14,226 nucleotides of DNA, from NCBI GenBank assembly GCA_035309005.1, contig DATGFP010000018.1:1-14226 (forward strand), written 5' to 3'. Shown piece by piece: positions 1-6,960 of the stretch. The position numbers were made by a program, and so were the translations under genes. The first letter of the stretch is position 1. Every line of letters starts with the position of its first letter. This DNA is from DATARH01 sp035309005 (GTDB taxonomy: Bacteria > Pseudomonadota > Alphaproteobacteria > ATCC43930 > CGMCC-115725). The notes beneath the pieces were generated by a model. That model did not search any database. It had not been told where the DNA came from and saw only the letters and a list, made by a program, of their open reading frames with translations.

Positions 1-33
1 CAGGAGCTGGATCAGCGTGTCGAGCTCCGACAT
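1..33 (-). CDS. recR: Recombination protein RecR, N-terminal start (partial)
   Basis: Only the first 11 codons lie in the window, reading MSELDTLIQLL from an ATG at 31-33. This resembles the RecR opening, where a short helix (…IDRLIQLLARLPG…) precedes the helix-hairpin-helix DNA-binding domain. RecR works with RecF and RecO to load RecA on gapped DNA. The call rests mostly on context: recR follows ybaB and dnaX in this order in many bacteria. The start is 26 nt after the ybaB stop, so co-transcription is likely. The domain body is outside the window and cannot be inspected. Confidence 0.75.
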   Translation of the reverse strand, partial: MSELDTLIQLL

Positions 34-59
34 CGCGCGGCGAACCCCCGCCCGGCGTC

Positions 60-383
60 CTAGAACGGCAGTTTCATGCCGCCGGGCAGGGCGAGGCCGC
101 CGGTCAGCTTCTGCATCTCGGCTTCGGAATAGGCATTGACCTTGGCCCGCGCGTCGTTGAACGCGGCGACCAGCAGATCCTCCAGAACCTCGGTGTCGCT
201 CGGGTCGACCACCGCCTTGTCGAGCTTGACGCGCTTCACGTCACCTTTGCCGTTCAGCGTCAGCTGAACCATGCCGCCGCCGCTGACGCCGGTCATCTCG
301 ATGGTTTCGAGCTGCGCCTGCATCTCGGCCATCTTCTGCTGCATCTGCTGGGCCTGCTTCATCAACTGGCCGAGATTCTTCAT
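60..383 (-). CDS. ybaB: YbaB/EbfC family nucleoid-associated protein
   Basis: This 107-aa protein matches the usual length and layout of YbaB/EbfC. An N-terminal Gln/Met-rich amphipathic helix (MKNLGQLMKQAQQMQQKMAEMQ, residues 1-22, given here as two parts: MKNLGQLMKQ and AQQMQQKMAEMQ) leads into a beta core with G-rich MTGVSGGGMV near 30-39. Then come a KLDKAVVDPSD segment, a C-terminal helix and a GG-rich tail. The family forms dimers that bind DNA and is considered nucleoid-associated. The ATG overlaps the dnaX stop as ATGA (380-383), and a GGGAGAGGA Shine-Dalgarno stretch lies in the dnaX 3' end, so translation is probably coupled. recR follows 26 nt later. Confidence 0.96.
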   Translation of the reverse strand: MKNLGQLMKQAQQMQQKMAEMQAQLETIEMTGVSGGGMVQLTLNGKGDVKRVKLDKAVVDPSDTEVLEDLLVAAFNDARAKVNAYSEAEMQKLTGGLALPGGMKLPF

Positions 384-2197
384 GACCCGTCCTCTCCCGC
401 ACTCGCTGAGTCATCGCCGACATCGTCTGCGGCGCCATCATTTGGGGCTTCGTCCTGGCCGGCATCGCCCGCCATATACCGTTCGCGCACCGCCGCGATT
501 GTGGCGCCGGGAAAGACATCGAGCACCGCCTGGACCAATGGGTGGGCGGCGACTTCGCCGCGTAGCGCGCCCTCGCGCTGCGTCGCTTCCTCGGCGAGGG
601 TCGGCATCCCTGCGGCCTGCGAGACCGCGACGACCCAGCGGCTGCCGGTCCATTCGCTGAGCAATTGACCGAGCCGATTGGCAAGATCGCGCGGCGCTCC
701 CGCTTCGGGCCGCAACTCGATCCGCCCCGGCTCGAACGACACGAGGTGAACCTGCGACCATAGCTGCGAGCGCAGCAGCGCCTCGCGTCGCTGCTCGAAC
801 AGCGCGACGACCTCGGCGAAGCTTTGCGGCGCCGGATCGCGCGCGGCATCCATCGGCGCCGGCGCCGGTTCAGGCTCGATGACGACTGGCACAGCGACCG
901 TAGGCAGCGCGACCGCGAGCGCACCGTCTCCGCGCCGCGCACCGAGCTCCGCCACCACAGGGCTCGGCGGCGGTGGGCTGGGCCGAGCGGCCTCGCGCCC
1001 TGCCGCCGGAACGGTCTCGGTGCTCATGTTGGTTGGATCCGCGGCGAGCGCGCGGACCAGCTCGGCTGGGACCGGCAGATCCGCGACATAGGCCAGCCGC
1101 ACCAGAACCATCGCCGCGGCCTGGGCCGGCGCCGGCGCCGTCTGGACCTCCTCGAAGCCCTTCAGCAGCATCTGCCAGGCGCGCGCCAAAACCGGCATCG
1201 ACAACGCAGCCGCCAACGGGGCGGCGCGCACGCGCTCGCCCTCTTCGAGCGGGTCGCCCGCGCCGGCTTCGGGAGCGAGCTTCAGCCGGGTCACGAAATG
1301 CGTCAGCTCCAACAGGTCCTGCAGCACAATCTGCGGATCGGCGCCGCCCTGGTAGAGCGCGTCCATACGATCGAGGGCGCCGGCGGCGTCGCCCTTCAGC
1401 ACGGTCTCCAGCAGGTCAAACACCAGCCCGCGATCGGCGATCCCGAGCATGTCGCGCACCGTCGCTTCGGCGATTCCGCCGCCAGACAGCGCGATCGCCT
1501 GGTCGAGGATCGAGAGGCCATCGCGAACCGAGCCGTCGGCCGCGCGGGCAATCAGGCCCAGCGCCGCGGGGGCGGCGGCGATCCCTTCGGCCACGGCGAT
1601 CCCCCGGTAATGCTCGATCAGCTGCTCGACCGGCACCCGGCGCAGCGAAAAGCGCTGGCAGCGCGACAACACCGTCACCGGGACCCGATGCACCTCGGTC
1701 GTCGCAAAGATGAAGATGACGTCGGGCGGCGGCTCTTCGAGCGTCTTCAACAGGGCGTTGAAGGCGTTCTTCGACAGCATGTGCACTTCGTCGATGATGT
1801 AGACCTTGTAGCGCGCCATGACCGGCCGGTAGCGCATTCCCTCGGTCAGGTCGCGGATATCGTCGACCCCGGTGCGCGAGGCGGCGTCCATCTCGATCAC
1901 GTCGACGTGGCGGTCCTCGGCGATCGATCTGCAATGGACGCACTGGCCGCACGGCGCGATGGTCGGGCCGCCGGTCCCGTCGGGGCCGACGCAATTGAGG
2001 GCGCGGGCGATGATCCGCGCCGTCGTCGTCTTGCCGACGCCGCGCACCCCGGTGAGGATGAAGGCATGCGCGATCCGCCCGGTCGCGATCGCGTTCGACA
2101 GGGTGCGGACCATCGCCTCCTGGCCGATCACCTCGGCGAAGGTCTGCGGCCGGTACTTCCGGGCGAGGACGCGATAGTGGGTCGCGGGGTCGGTCAT
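380..2197 (-). CDS. dnaX: DNA polymerase III subunits gamma/tau
   Basis: DnaX is the AAA+ clamp-loader subunit, which loads the beta sliding clamp and ties the polymerase core to the helicase. The 605-aa product has Walker A GVRGVGKT (50-57), the zinc-binding cysteines C69, C83, C86 and C89, Walker B IIDEVH (134-139), sensor-1 ATTE (166-169) and the SRC arginine-finger motif (178-180). A Pro/Ala-rich linker near 400-450 separates the ATPase and collar domains from a tau-type C-terminal domain. I see no A-rich slippery heptamer like the E. coli gamma frameshift site, so a frameshifted gamma form is not indicated. The ATG (2195-2197) has no clear SD and lies about 19 nt after the SRP RNA 3' end. 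The stop overlaps ybaB. Confidence 0.98.
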   Translation of the reverse strand: MTDPATHYRVLARKYRPQTFAEVIGQEAMVRTLSNAIATGRIAHAFILTGVRGVGKTTTARIIARALNCVGPDGTGGPTIAPCGQCVHCRSIAEDRHVDVIEMDAASRTGVDDIRDLTEGMRYRPVMARYKVYIIDEVHMLSKNAFNALLKTLEEPPPDVIFIFATTEVHRVPVTVLSRCQRFSLRRVPVEQLIEHYRGIAVAEGIAAAPAALGLIARAADGSVRDGLSILDQAIALSGGGIAEATVRDMLGIADRGLVFDLLETVLKGDAAGALDRMDALYQGGADPQIVLQDLLELTHFVTRLKLAPEAGAGDPLEEGERVRAAPLAAALSMPVLARAWQMLLKGFEEVQTAPAPAQAAAMVLVRLAYVADLPVPAELVRALAADPTNMSTETVPAAGREAARPSPPPPSPVVAELGARRGDGALAVALPTVAVPVVIEPEPAPAPMDAARDPAPQSFAEVVALFEQRREALLRSQLWSQVHLVSFEPGRIELRPEAGAPRDLANRLGQLLSEWTGSRWVVAVSQAAGMPTLAEEATQREGALRGEVAAHPLVQAVLDVFPGATIAAVRERYMAGDAGQDEAPNDGAADDVGDDSASAGEDGS

Positions 2198-2216
2198 GCT
2201 GGCGGCGCGGGATTAA

Positions 2217-2318
2217 GGTGGGAGACCGGACAAACGACCCAGGCCGAAACTCGTTACGGCTGCTTCCTTCCGGACCTGACCGGGTTGGCGAGGGGCCTGT
2301 CCGCCGCCGACCTCCCGC
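2217..2318 (-). ncRNA. ffs: Bacterial small SRP RNA (4.5S RNA)
   Basis: The minus strand contains the near-invariant SRP domain IV core GGTCAGGTCCGGAAGGAAGC, continuing AGCC (complement of 2257-2280), with the GGAA-type tetraloop and the asymmetric internal loop that bind Ffh. The two ends pair (GGGAG near 2312-2316 with CTCCC at 2220-2224), and inner segments GGACA/TGTCC and AGGCC/GGCCT extend the hairpin. Length is about 100 nt, as for the short alphaproteobacterial/E. coli type without the Alu domain. It directs membrane-protein ribosomes to FtsY. Position just upstream of dnaX is typical in alphaproteobacteria. Exact ends are judged from pairing and are uncertain by a few bases. Confidence 0.96.
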
Positions 2319-2321
2319 CGC

Positions 2322-2352
2322 ACTATATCAGGTGCCGCGAGGGCCGCGGCAA
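2322..2352 (-). promoter_or_regulatory. Sigma-70-type promoter of the SRP RNA (and probably dnaX)
   Basis: On the minus strand a -35-like TTGCCG (2347-2352) is followed after 17 nt by GATATA (2324-2329). The overlapping hexamer TATAGT (2322-2327) is an alternative -10. Either places transcription start a few bases downstream, at the computed 5' end of the SRP RNA. No other promoter is evident before dnaX, so dnaX-ybaB-recR may be read from here as well. Confidence 0.6.
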
Positions 2353-2368
2353 GTTTCCCGGGTTTATT

Positions 2369-2386
2369 CCGGCAAGCCCCTGCCGG
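2369..2386 (-). terminator. Weak hairpin after the MDR reductase gene
   Basis: A 6-bp perfect stem CCGGCA/TGCCGG with a 6-nt loop lies 3 nt beyond the reductase stop codon. It is followed by GGAATAAACC rather than a U-run, so it is at best a weak or Rho-assisted terminator. It lies just upstream of the SRP RNA promoter. Confidence 0.3.
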
Positions 2387-2388
2387 GC

Positions 2389-3378
2389 TCAGAGCGGGCC
2401 GTTGGGCAGCACCAATACCTTGCCGTTGCGGCCGCCGCGCTGGGCGTGCGCGAGCGCCGCCTTGATGTCCTCGATCGGATAGGTCGCGTCGATCGGCGCC
2501 TTGAGGGTGCCGTCGCGCAGCTTTGCCGCGAGGTCGGCGTAGAGCGCGCGCACCGCCGCCGGGGTGCGCTTGGCGAGGCCGCGGCCGAGCATGAAGCCCG
2601 TGAGGCTGACCCCGCGGGCGCCGAGCGCGGCGCGGCTCATCACCGGGTCGGCGCCCGACATCGAGCCGTAGCTGACGACGACGCCGTCGTCGGCGACGCT
2701 GTCGGCGAGGCGCTTCGTGGCCTCACCCGAAACCGCGTCGATCGCGAGGCGAATGGGCGCGCCGCCGGTCGCGTCGCGAGCGCGCGCCGCGAGGTCGGGA
2801 CCGTCCGCCAACACGATATCGGCGCCGAGCGCGCCGAGTTCGGCCGCCACATCGTCGCGTCGTACGACATTGAGCGTGCGGATGCCGCGGGATTTCGCGA
2901 TCACGATCAGGTGCCGCCCGACCGCCGAATTCGCGACGTTTTGCATGACCCAGTCGCCCGCCGCGAGCGCGACGTGGTCCTCGAGGAGGAGCTGCGCGGT
3001 CGCCGGGTTGATCCGCAGCATCGCGGCCTGCGCGAGGTCGAGGCCGGCGGGAATGGGGATCGCGTCGGCCGCCGCGATGCGCCGGCGCTGCGCCCAGTTC
3101 TCGCGCTGCAGGTTGATTACGAGGTCGCCGGTGCGCAGCCCGCCGACCCCGGCGCCGACCGCCGCGACGCGGCCGACGCATTCGGCGCCCGGGGTGGCCG
3201 GGAGCGCCGGGTGCAGCCGGTAATTGCCGCGGATCATCGAGATGTCGGCCGGGTTGATCGGAAAGGCCAGCACGTCGAACACGATTTCCTCGGCGCCGGG
3301 CGCCCCGACATCGGGCGCCTCGACGCAAGAAGCGACCTCCTCCGGCACGCCGTAAGCGCCGATCTCGACCTTCTTCAT
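2389..3378 (-). CDS. MDR-superfamily reductase, MECR/ETR-like 2-enoyl thioester reductase
   Basis: This 329-aa protein is a zinc-independent medium-chain dehydrogenase/reductase. After an N-terminal GroES-like domain with INPADISMIRGNY (41-53) and PGAECVGRV (63-71) comes a Rossmann domain with QNVANSAVGR (146-155) and RTLNVVRR (167-174). These segments closely resemble the enoyl thioester reductases Etr1/MECR (QNxxNSGVG, TxNVVR). Y53 sits where that family has its catalytic tyrosine. Zinc-ligand clusters of alcohol dehydrogenases are absent. The expected reaction is NADPH-dependent reduction of a 2-enoyl thioester or related activated alkene; the substrate is inferred only. The start at 3376-3378 is chosen for its AAGGAGA SD six nt upstream. 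The longer frame to 3489 merely reads through a palindromic repeat. It lies 129 bp after an MFS gene. Confidence 0.85.
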   Translation of the reverse strand: MKKVEIGAYGVPEEVASCVEAPDVGAPGAEEIVFDVLAFPINPADISMIRGNYRLHPALPATPGAECVGRVAAVGAGVGGLRTGDLVINLQRENWAQRRRIAAADAIPIPAGLDLAQAAMLRINPATAQLLLEDHVALAAGDWVMQNVANSAVGRHLIVIAKSRGIRTLNVVRRDDVAAELGALGADIVLADGPDLAARARDATGGAPIRLAIDAVSGEATKRLADSVADDGVVVSYGSMSGADPVMSRAALGARGVSLTGFMLGRGLAKRTPAAVRALYADLAAKLRDGTLKAPIDATYPIEDIKAALAHAQRGGRNGKVLVLPNGPL

Positions 3379-3408
3379 CGCCGTTCTCCTTCTGCCTCGA
3401 TAGAGGCT

Positions 3409-3493
3409 GTCATTGCGAGCGCAGCGAAGCAATCCCGCGCGGCATAGCGCACCCGCAGGGGGATTGCGTCGTCGCTGCGCTCCTCGCAATGAC
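3409..3493. repeat. 85-bp imperfect palindromic intergenic repeat
   Basis: The ends GTCATTGCGAG (3409-3419) and CTCGCAATGAC (3483-3493) are perfectly inverted. The arms continue inward through GCGCAGCG and GCAATCC blocks, with two small insertions (GA and CGA) in the right arm. The pattern matches a family of dispersed palindromes that I recall being abundant between genes in many alphaproteobacterial genomes; copy number here cannot be seen. It lies between the MFS stop and the reductase start. It could fold as a long RNA hairpin that separates expression of the two genes. Confidence 0.85.
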
Positions 3494-3507
3494 GGAGGTA
3501 GCTTAGA

Positions 3508-4758
3508 TCAGCGCGTGTTGGCGGGGGCGTCGAGCGGCCACAGATCGGTCCGCCAGCGCCGCGCGATGTAAAGCGTCAGCACGGCGCCGACCAGGCAATA
3601 GAGCGAGGCGGTTACCGCGAAGCCGAGCCGCTCGATCAGCACGCCGGCCGCGAGGAGCCCAATCGGCACGCCGTAGATCGCCAGCATCCGCACACCCATG
3701 ACGCGGCCGCGAAAGCGCTCGCCCGCACTGTGCAGCAAGAGAACCGACATCGGCACCAGGCTGAGGCTTTGGCTGATGCCGGCGATGACCAGCACCATGC
3801 GGCCGCTGACCGGGCTCTTCAGGTTGACGAAGACGAAGAGCGCCGCGTACCAGCCGAGCGCGAAGAGGACCATCATGCGCGCCGGGCGCAGCGTCCGCCC
3901 GACCAGGCTAACCGCGATCGAGCCGAGGAGCGAGCCGAGCGCGAAGCTGGCGACCAGCGTGCCGAGACCGGTTTCGCCGATGCGGTAGACGTCGCGCGCG
4001 ACGTAGGGCAGGAGGCCGCTGGTCAGCGGGAAGGCCGTCAGGTTGACGAGAAACGCCAGCCACAGCGCCGCCAGCGACACCGGCGTGTCCCATACATAGG
4101 CGAGGCCCTCGGTCAGGTCGCGCCACAGCGTGGGCCGGGCGGCGCCCTCGGGCCCGGCCAGCGGCCGGCCGGGCGCGACGCCGAGGGTCAACCCGAAGCC
4201 GAGCCCGTAGAACGTCGCGATCACCAGATAGACCGGGCCGAGCCCGAACGCCGCGAAGAGGCCGGCGCCGGCGAGCGAGCCGAAAATACGCGCTGAATCC
4301 GAGGTCGTGCGCGAGACGCCCATCGTCGCCATCAGCGTCTGGGCCGGCATCGTCGCCGCGACCAGCGCGTTGCGCATGCCCTGGTCGGACGGCCGGATCA
4401 GCCCCGACAGCGTCGCGATGACGAAGACGTAGCTCGGGCGCAGCGCGCCGGCGAAGGCGAGCACGGTCACGGTGCTGCCGAGCAGCGCGTAGGCGGCGCG
4501 CATCGAGCACAAGACGATGCGGTGGCCGATGCGGTCGCCGATCATCCCGAAGACCGGCGCCAGCAGCGTTCCGAGGTAGAGCAGCGCCCAGAACAGGGTC
4601 AGCGCCAAGACCGAGCCGGTCTCAACGAGGATGTACCAGCCGAGCACCAGATTCTCCATTTCGCTGCCCCACGAGGTCGCGAAATCGGCCGGGAACTGGA
4701 AGCGGAAGCTGCGCACCCGAAACGGCGCCAGCATCGCGGCGGAGGACAGTAGCGGCAT
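3508..4758 (-). CDS. MFS transporter (EntS/MFS_3-like)
   Basis: This 416-aa integral membrane protein has roughly 10-12 hydrophobic segments spread over its full length. The major-facilitator motif A lies between the second and third segments: G71, D75, R76, G78, R80 in GMIGDRIGHR. A second cytoplasmic-loop signature, GERFRGRVMGVR, appears in the C-terminal half. The arrangement resembles the enterobactin-exporter-like MFS_3 group, so drug or metabolite efflux is likely but no substrate can be named. ATGs at 4756-4758 and 4732-4734 (residue 9, MLAPFRVRSF) are both possible and neither has a clear SD; the second would trim eight residues. It is divergent from the toxin-antitoxin pair, with a 77-bp shared upstream region. 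Confidence 0.9.
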   Translation of the reverse strand: MPLLSSAAMLAPFRVRSFRFQFPADFATSWGSEMENLVLGWYILVETGSVLALTLFWALLYLGTLLAPVFGMIGDRIGHRIVLCSMRAAYALLGSTVTVLAFAGALRPSYVFVIATLSGLIRPSDQGMRNALVAATMPAQTLMATMGVSRTTSDSARIFGSLAGAGLFAAFGLGPVYLVIATFYGLGFGLTLGVAPGRPLAGPEGAARPTLWRDLTEGLAYVWDTPVSLAALWLAFLVNLTAFPLTSGLLPYVARDVYRIGETGLGTLVASFALGSLLGSIAVSLVGRTLRPARMMVLFALGWYAALFVFVNLKSPVSGRMVLVIAGISQSLSLVPMSVLLLHSAGERFRGRVMGVRMLAIYGVPIGLLAAGVLIERLGFAVTASLYCLVGAVLTLYIARRWRTDLWPLDAPANTR

Positions 4759-4797
4759 GCGGAGATTTCGGGATCAGTGTCAGCCGGCTTGTGGCCC

Positions 4798-4835
4798 TTG
4801 ACACCATGTGGTGTTGACGGCCATCTGTTTTCTCA
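4798..4835 (+). promoter_or_regulatory. Promoter/operator of the TumE-like toxin-antitoxin operon
   Basis: A perfect -35 TTGACA lies at 4798-4803. An inverted repeat ACACCA-TG-TGGTGT (4801-4806 and 4809-4814) overlaps its end and occupies the spacer, a typical place for an autorepressor site. A -10 at the expected 17-18 nt spacing would be CCATCT or CATCTG (4821-4827), a poor match. Transcription would then start within a few bases of the toxin ATG at 4836, which has no SD, so a leaderless message is possible. Confidence 0.5.
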
Positions 4836-5123
4836 ATGGACGCGGAGCTCCTTCACTACCAGCGCATCGATTATGACGACGGCGCGATCGTGGAAATGGT
4901 GCTCTGGCGCGTTCCGTCGCCGGTTCCACCGTCGGCGCACGATCTCAAATACTCGTTGTTCTATGGCCGCCCAGGTGTCCGCGAGGTTGGCTATGACAAC
5001 GAGCGTGGCAAAGGCGATCACCGGCATCTCCAGGGGGTCGAGGCACCCTACACGTTTAGCAGCGTTGAGCAGCTGATGGTTGATTTCTGGTCCGACGTCC
5101 GGGCCTTGAGAGGCATAAAATGA
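4836..5123 (+). CDS. TumE-family (DUF6516-like) putative toxin
   Basis: This 95-aa protein has an acidic/aromatic N-terminus (HYQRIDYDDGAIVEMVLW), then LKYSLFYGRPG and the segment YDNERGKGDHRH (53-64), followed by a C-terminal FWSDVRAL helix. The YDNxxGKGDHRH block is the mark of the small proteins now labelled TumE-family toxins (DUF6516); its His/Asp/Arg residues are candidates for the active site. The mode of action is not known to me. The stop overlaps the next ATG as ATGA (5120-5123), so the two are translationally coupled. The toxin comes first, the reverse of most type II pairs. The family name is from memory of the motif, so the call is likely but not certain. Confidence 0.75.
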   Translation: MDAELLHYQRIDYDDGAIVEMVLWRVPSPVPPSAHDLKYSLFYGRPGVREVGYDNERGKGDHRHLQGVEAPYTFSSVEQLMVDFWSDVRALRGIK

Positions 5124-5470
5124 ACGACATCAAGGTGACGGTCGGCGGGTCGATCGAAGAGAACGCCGCAAGTGGGTTTGTCGATGCCTGGCACCGGGCC
5201 GAGCGCGGCGAATCGTTCCGCGAGCGCCATCTGGCGTTCGAGAGCTGGGACGCCCTCGCCCGGGTGTTGACCGGAAAGCGCATGGAGCTATTGCGCTATG
5301 TCCATCGGCACAAAGTCGCCAGCGTTCGGGCGCTGGCCAAGGCGCTGGGCCGCGACTACAGCAACGTTCACGCCGACGTCCAGGCGCTGACCGCCGCCGG
5401 CCTCCTTGAGACAACGGACGGTGGCATCCGCGCCGATTACGACGCGATCGAGACCAGGATCGCGATTTGA
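5120..5470 (+). CDS. TumA/HVO_A0114-like winged-helix antitoxin
   Basis: This 116-aa protein carries a winged HTH. W44 and LARVLTGKRMELLRYVHRHK lead into SVRALAKALGRDYSNVHADV (residues 68-87), the recognition helix region, and then LTAAGLLET and an acidic C-terminal strand. The VRxLAxxLGRDxxNVHxDVxxL pattern is that of HVO_A0114-type DNA-binding proteins, which often accompany TumE-like toxins. It probably neutralises the upstream protein and represses their shared promoter through the 4801-4814 inverted repeat; both roles are inferred from context. It starts inside the toxin stop (ATGA). The 105 bp after it holds no convincing terminator. Confidence 0.78.
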   Translation: MNDIKVTVGGSIEENAASGFVDAWHRAERGESFRERHLAFESWDALARVLTGKRMELLRYVHRHKVASVRALAKALGRDYSNVHADVQALTAAGLLETTDGGIRADYDAIETRIAI

Positions 5471-5575
5471 ACCGGTAATGGAGCCCCGGTGCAGGAAACG
5501 CCCTGCCGGTTTACGTCCAACCAGGGTCGAGCGCGCCAAGACCGATCAACCTCTCATGTCCCATAGCGATCCCAT

Positions 5576-6745
5576 TCAAAACCTTATGTCAGTCGGCGGC
5601 AGGCCGAGTTCGGAGCGGGCGAACACCATCGCGCCGTGCTCCGGGTTGTTGCCGGTGTGGGCGCGCATCGCGTGGACGTCGCGCCAGGCGCGCTGGATCG
5701 GGTTGCTGAGAAAGATGCCGCGTCCGCCGCTCGCCTCGAACAGCCGGTCGACGCTGCGCACGCTCCACTCGACCGCCTTGCCGGCGTCCCAGCGATAGCG
5801 CGCGCGCTGCGTCAACGGGATCTCCTCGCCGGCGCGGGCGAGGCGCATCATCTCGGCGAAATTGCCGAGCATGCGCTCGCGGGCCGCGTCGATCTCGGCC
5901 GCCGACTCGGCGAGGCGGTGCTGGATGAACGGGTCCTCGGCGGTGGCGGAGCGGGTGGTCTGGTTGATGCGGCGGCGCGACTGCTCGCGAAAGGCATCGA
6001 GCGCGCCGAGCGCGACGCCGATCGTCGGCGCGGTGATGCCGTAGCGGAATATCAGGGAAAACGGCAGCCGGTAGAGCGGCGCGTCGTTGACCGCGGCGCC
6101 GGGGTGGCGCAGGTGAAATGCGTCGACGTAGGAATGGGTGCGGTACTCCGGCACGAATGCGTCGGCGACGACGAGATCCTTGCTGCCGGTAGCGCAGAGA
6201 CCGGTGACGTGCCAGTTGTCCTCGATCTTGTACTGGGCGCGCGGCACCAGAAAGAGCCGCGCGTCGGGCGGGGTGCCGCTTTCGAGGGGCGGCGCCAGGC
6301 CGCCCAGCGCGGCCCATTGGCAATAATCGCAGCCGCTCGAAAAGGACCAGCGACCGCTGAGGCGGAAGCCGCCGGGGGCGCGCTCGACCGTCCCCGTCGG
6401 CGCGAGCGAAGTCGATATCTGCGCGCTGTCGTCGGCGCCCCAGACATCTTCCTGGGCCTGCGGCGGGAAGATCGCCAGATGCCAGTTGTGCGCCGCGAGG
6501 ACGGCGAAGACCCAGCCGCTCGACCCGCACACCGCGGCGACTTCGGTGACCGCCTGGTAGAACACCGCGGGGTCGAGCTCGAAGCCGCCGTAGCGCTTCG
6601 GCTGCAGCGCGCGCAAGAGGCCGTGCTGTTGGAATTCGGCGAAGCTTTCCTCGGGCAGCCGGCGCAGCGCTTCGGCGCGCGGCGCCCGCTCGCGCAAGCC
6701 CGGCAGCAAGGCCCGCACGCGGCTGAGGTATTCGTCAGGTGTCAT
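5576..6745 (-). CDS. Flavin-dependent monooxygenase, oxygenase subunit (HsaA / acyl-CoA dehydrogenase fold)
   Basis: This 389-aa protein has the three-part acyl-CoA dehydrogenase fold used by group D flavin monooxygenases such as HsaA (3-HSA hydroxylase) and the C2 component of 4-hydroxyphenylacetate hydroxylase. The N-terminal helical domain includes RRLPEESFAEF and PKRYGGFELD. The middle beta domain has RLSGRWSFSSGCDY (128-141), and the C-terminal helical domain ends with RAWRDVHAMRAHTGNNPEH (352-370), where H358, H363 and H370 lie in the conserved region. Such enzymes hydroxylate aromatic or steroid-derived substrates using reduced flavin from a separate reductase. No flavin reductase gene is in the window, so it is either supplied elsewhere or the gene is an orphan. 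The substrate is unknown. The upstream GAGAG is a weak SD. Confidence 0.87.
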   Translation of the reverse strand: MTPDEYLSRVRALLPGLRERAPRAEALRRLPEESFAEFQQHGLLRALQPKRYGGFELDPAVFYQAVTEVAAVCGSSGWVFAVLAAHNWHLAIFPPQAQEDVWGADDSAQISTSLAPTGTVERAPGGFRLSGRWSFSSGCDYCQWAALGGLAPPLESGTPPDARLFLVPRAQYKIEDNWHVTGLCATGSKDLVVADAFVPEYRTHSYVDAFHLRHPGAAVNDAPLYRLPFSLIFRYGITAPTIGVALGALDAFREQSRRRINQTTRSATAEDPFIQHRLAESAAEIDAARERMLGNFAEMMRLARAGEEIPLTQRARYRWDAGKAVEWSVRSVDRLFEASGGRGIFLSNPIQRAWRDVHAMRAHTGNNPEHGAMVFARSELGLPPTDIRF

Positions 6746-6771
6746 CGCGGCTCTCGCGGCGCTGGTGATGC

Positions 6772-6797
6772 TATGATGCTACACGACAAGGGGGAGG
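6772..6797 (+). promoter_or_regulatory. Candidate -10 box and strong SD before the 6805 ORF
   Basis: TATGAT at 6772-6777 is a good -10 hexamer, and 17 nt upstream there is only a poor -35 (GGCTCT, 6749-6754). GGGGGAGGA at 6790-6798 is a strong Shine-Dalgarno sequence at proper distance from the ATG at 6805. Together they suggest a genuine expression start for the short ORF and the gene coupled to it. Confidence 0.45.
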
Positions 6798-6804
6798 ACG
6801 AGCC

Positions 6805-6960
6805 ATGCCGCAATCGAGCCGCATCGCGTTCGGCGCGATGGAGGCGGTGAATTTCGCGCGGCCCGCCGACGAGGCGGAGGCAGCGCTTCGGGGCCGAGCC
6901 TGCACCGATCTCCGGCCCGGCGCAGATCGGCGAGACGCTCGAACTCGCGGCATGAGATGA
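6805..6960 (+). pseudogene. Short ORF, probable gene remnant with frameshift
   Basis: A 51-codon frame opens behind a strong SD with MPQSSRIAFGAMEAVNFARP and then turns Arg-rich. From about 6875 the +1 frame reads more naturally as FGAEPAPISGPAQIGETLEL, ending AA and a stop at 6953-6955. The likely explanation is a deletion or frameshift that joined the start of one gene to a C-terminal remnant. I do not recognise the parent family. The annotated frame stops at 6958-6960 and overlaps the ATG of the next gene as ATGA. That could be coincidence or true coupling, so a real 51-aa peptide cannot be excluded. Confidence 0.45.

Noticed and set aside
380..1100. Programmed frameshift site for a short gamma form of DnaX
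   Set aside because: No A-rich or similar slippery heptamer with downstream stem is visible in the gene's linker region.
824..2482. 552-aa plus-strand open frame opposite dnaX
   Set aside because: It is a high-G+C antisense shadow: Arg/His/Asp-rich, no family features, no SD, and it crosses the SRP RNA. dnaX motifs on the other strand are unambiguous.
3379..3489. N-terminal extension of the MDR reductase to an ATG at 3489
   Set aside because: The extra 37 codons are the palindromic repeat read as protein, and the ATG at 3378 has the strong SD.
5486..5512. Possible terminator after the TumA-like gene
   Set aside because: Only a 5-bp GCAGG/CCTGC stem pairs cleanly; extending it requires bulges, and the following TTTA is not a proper U-tract.
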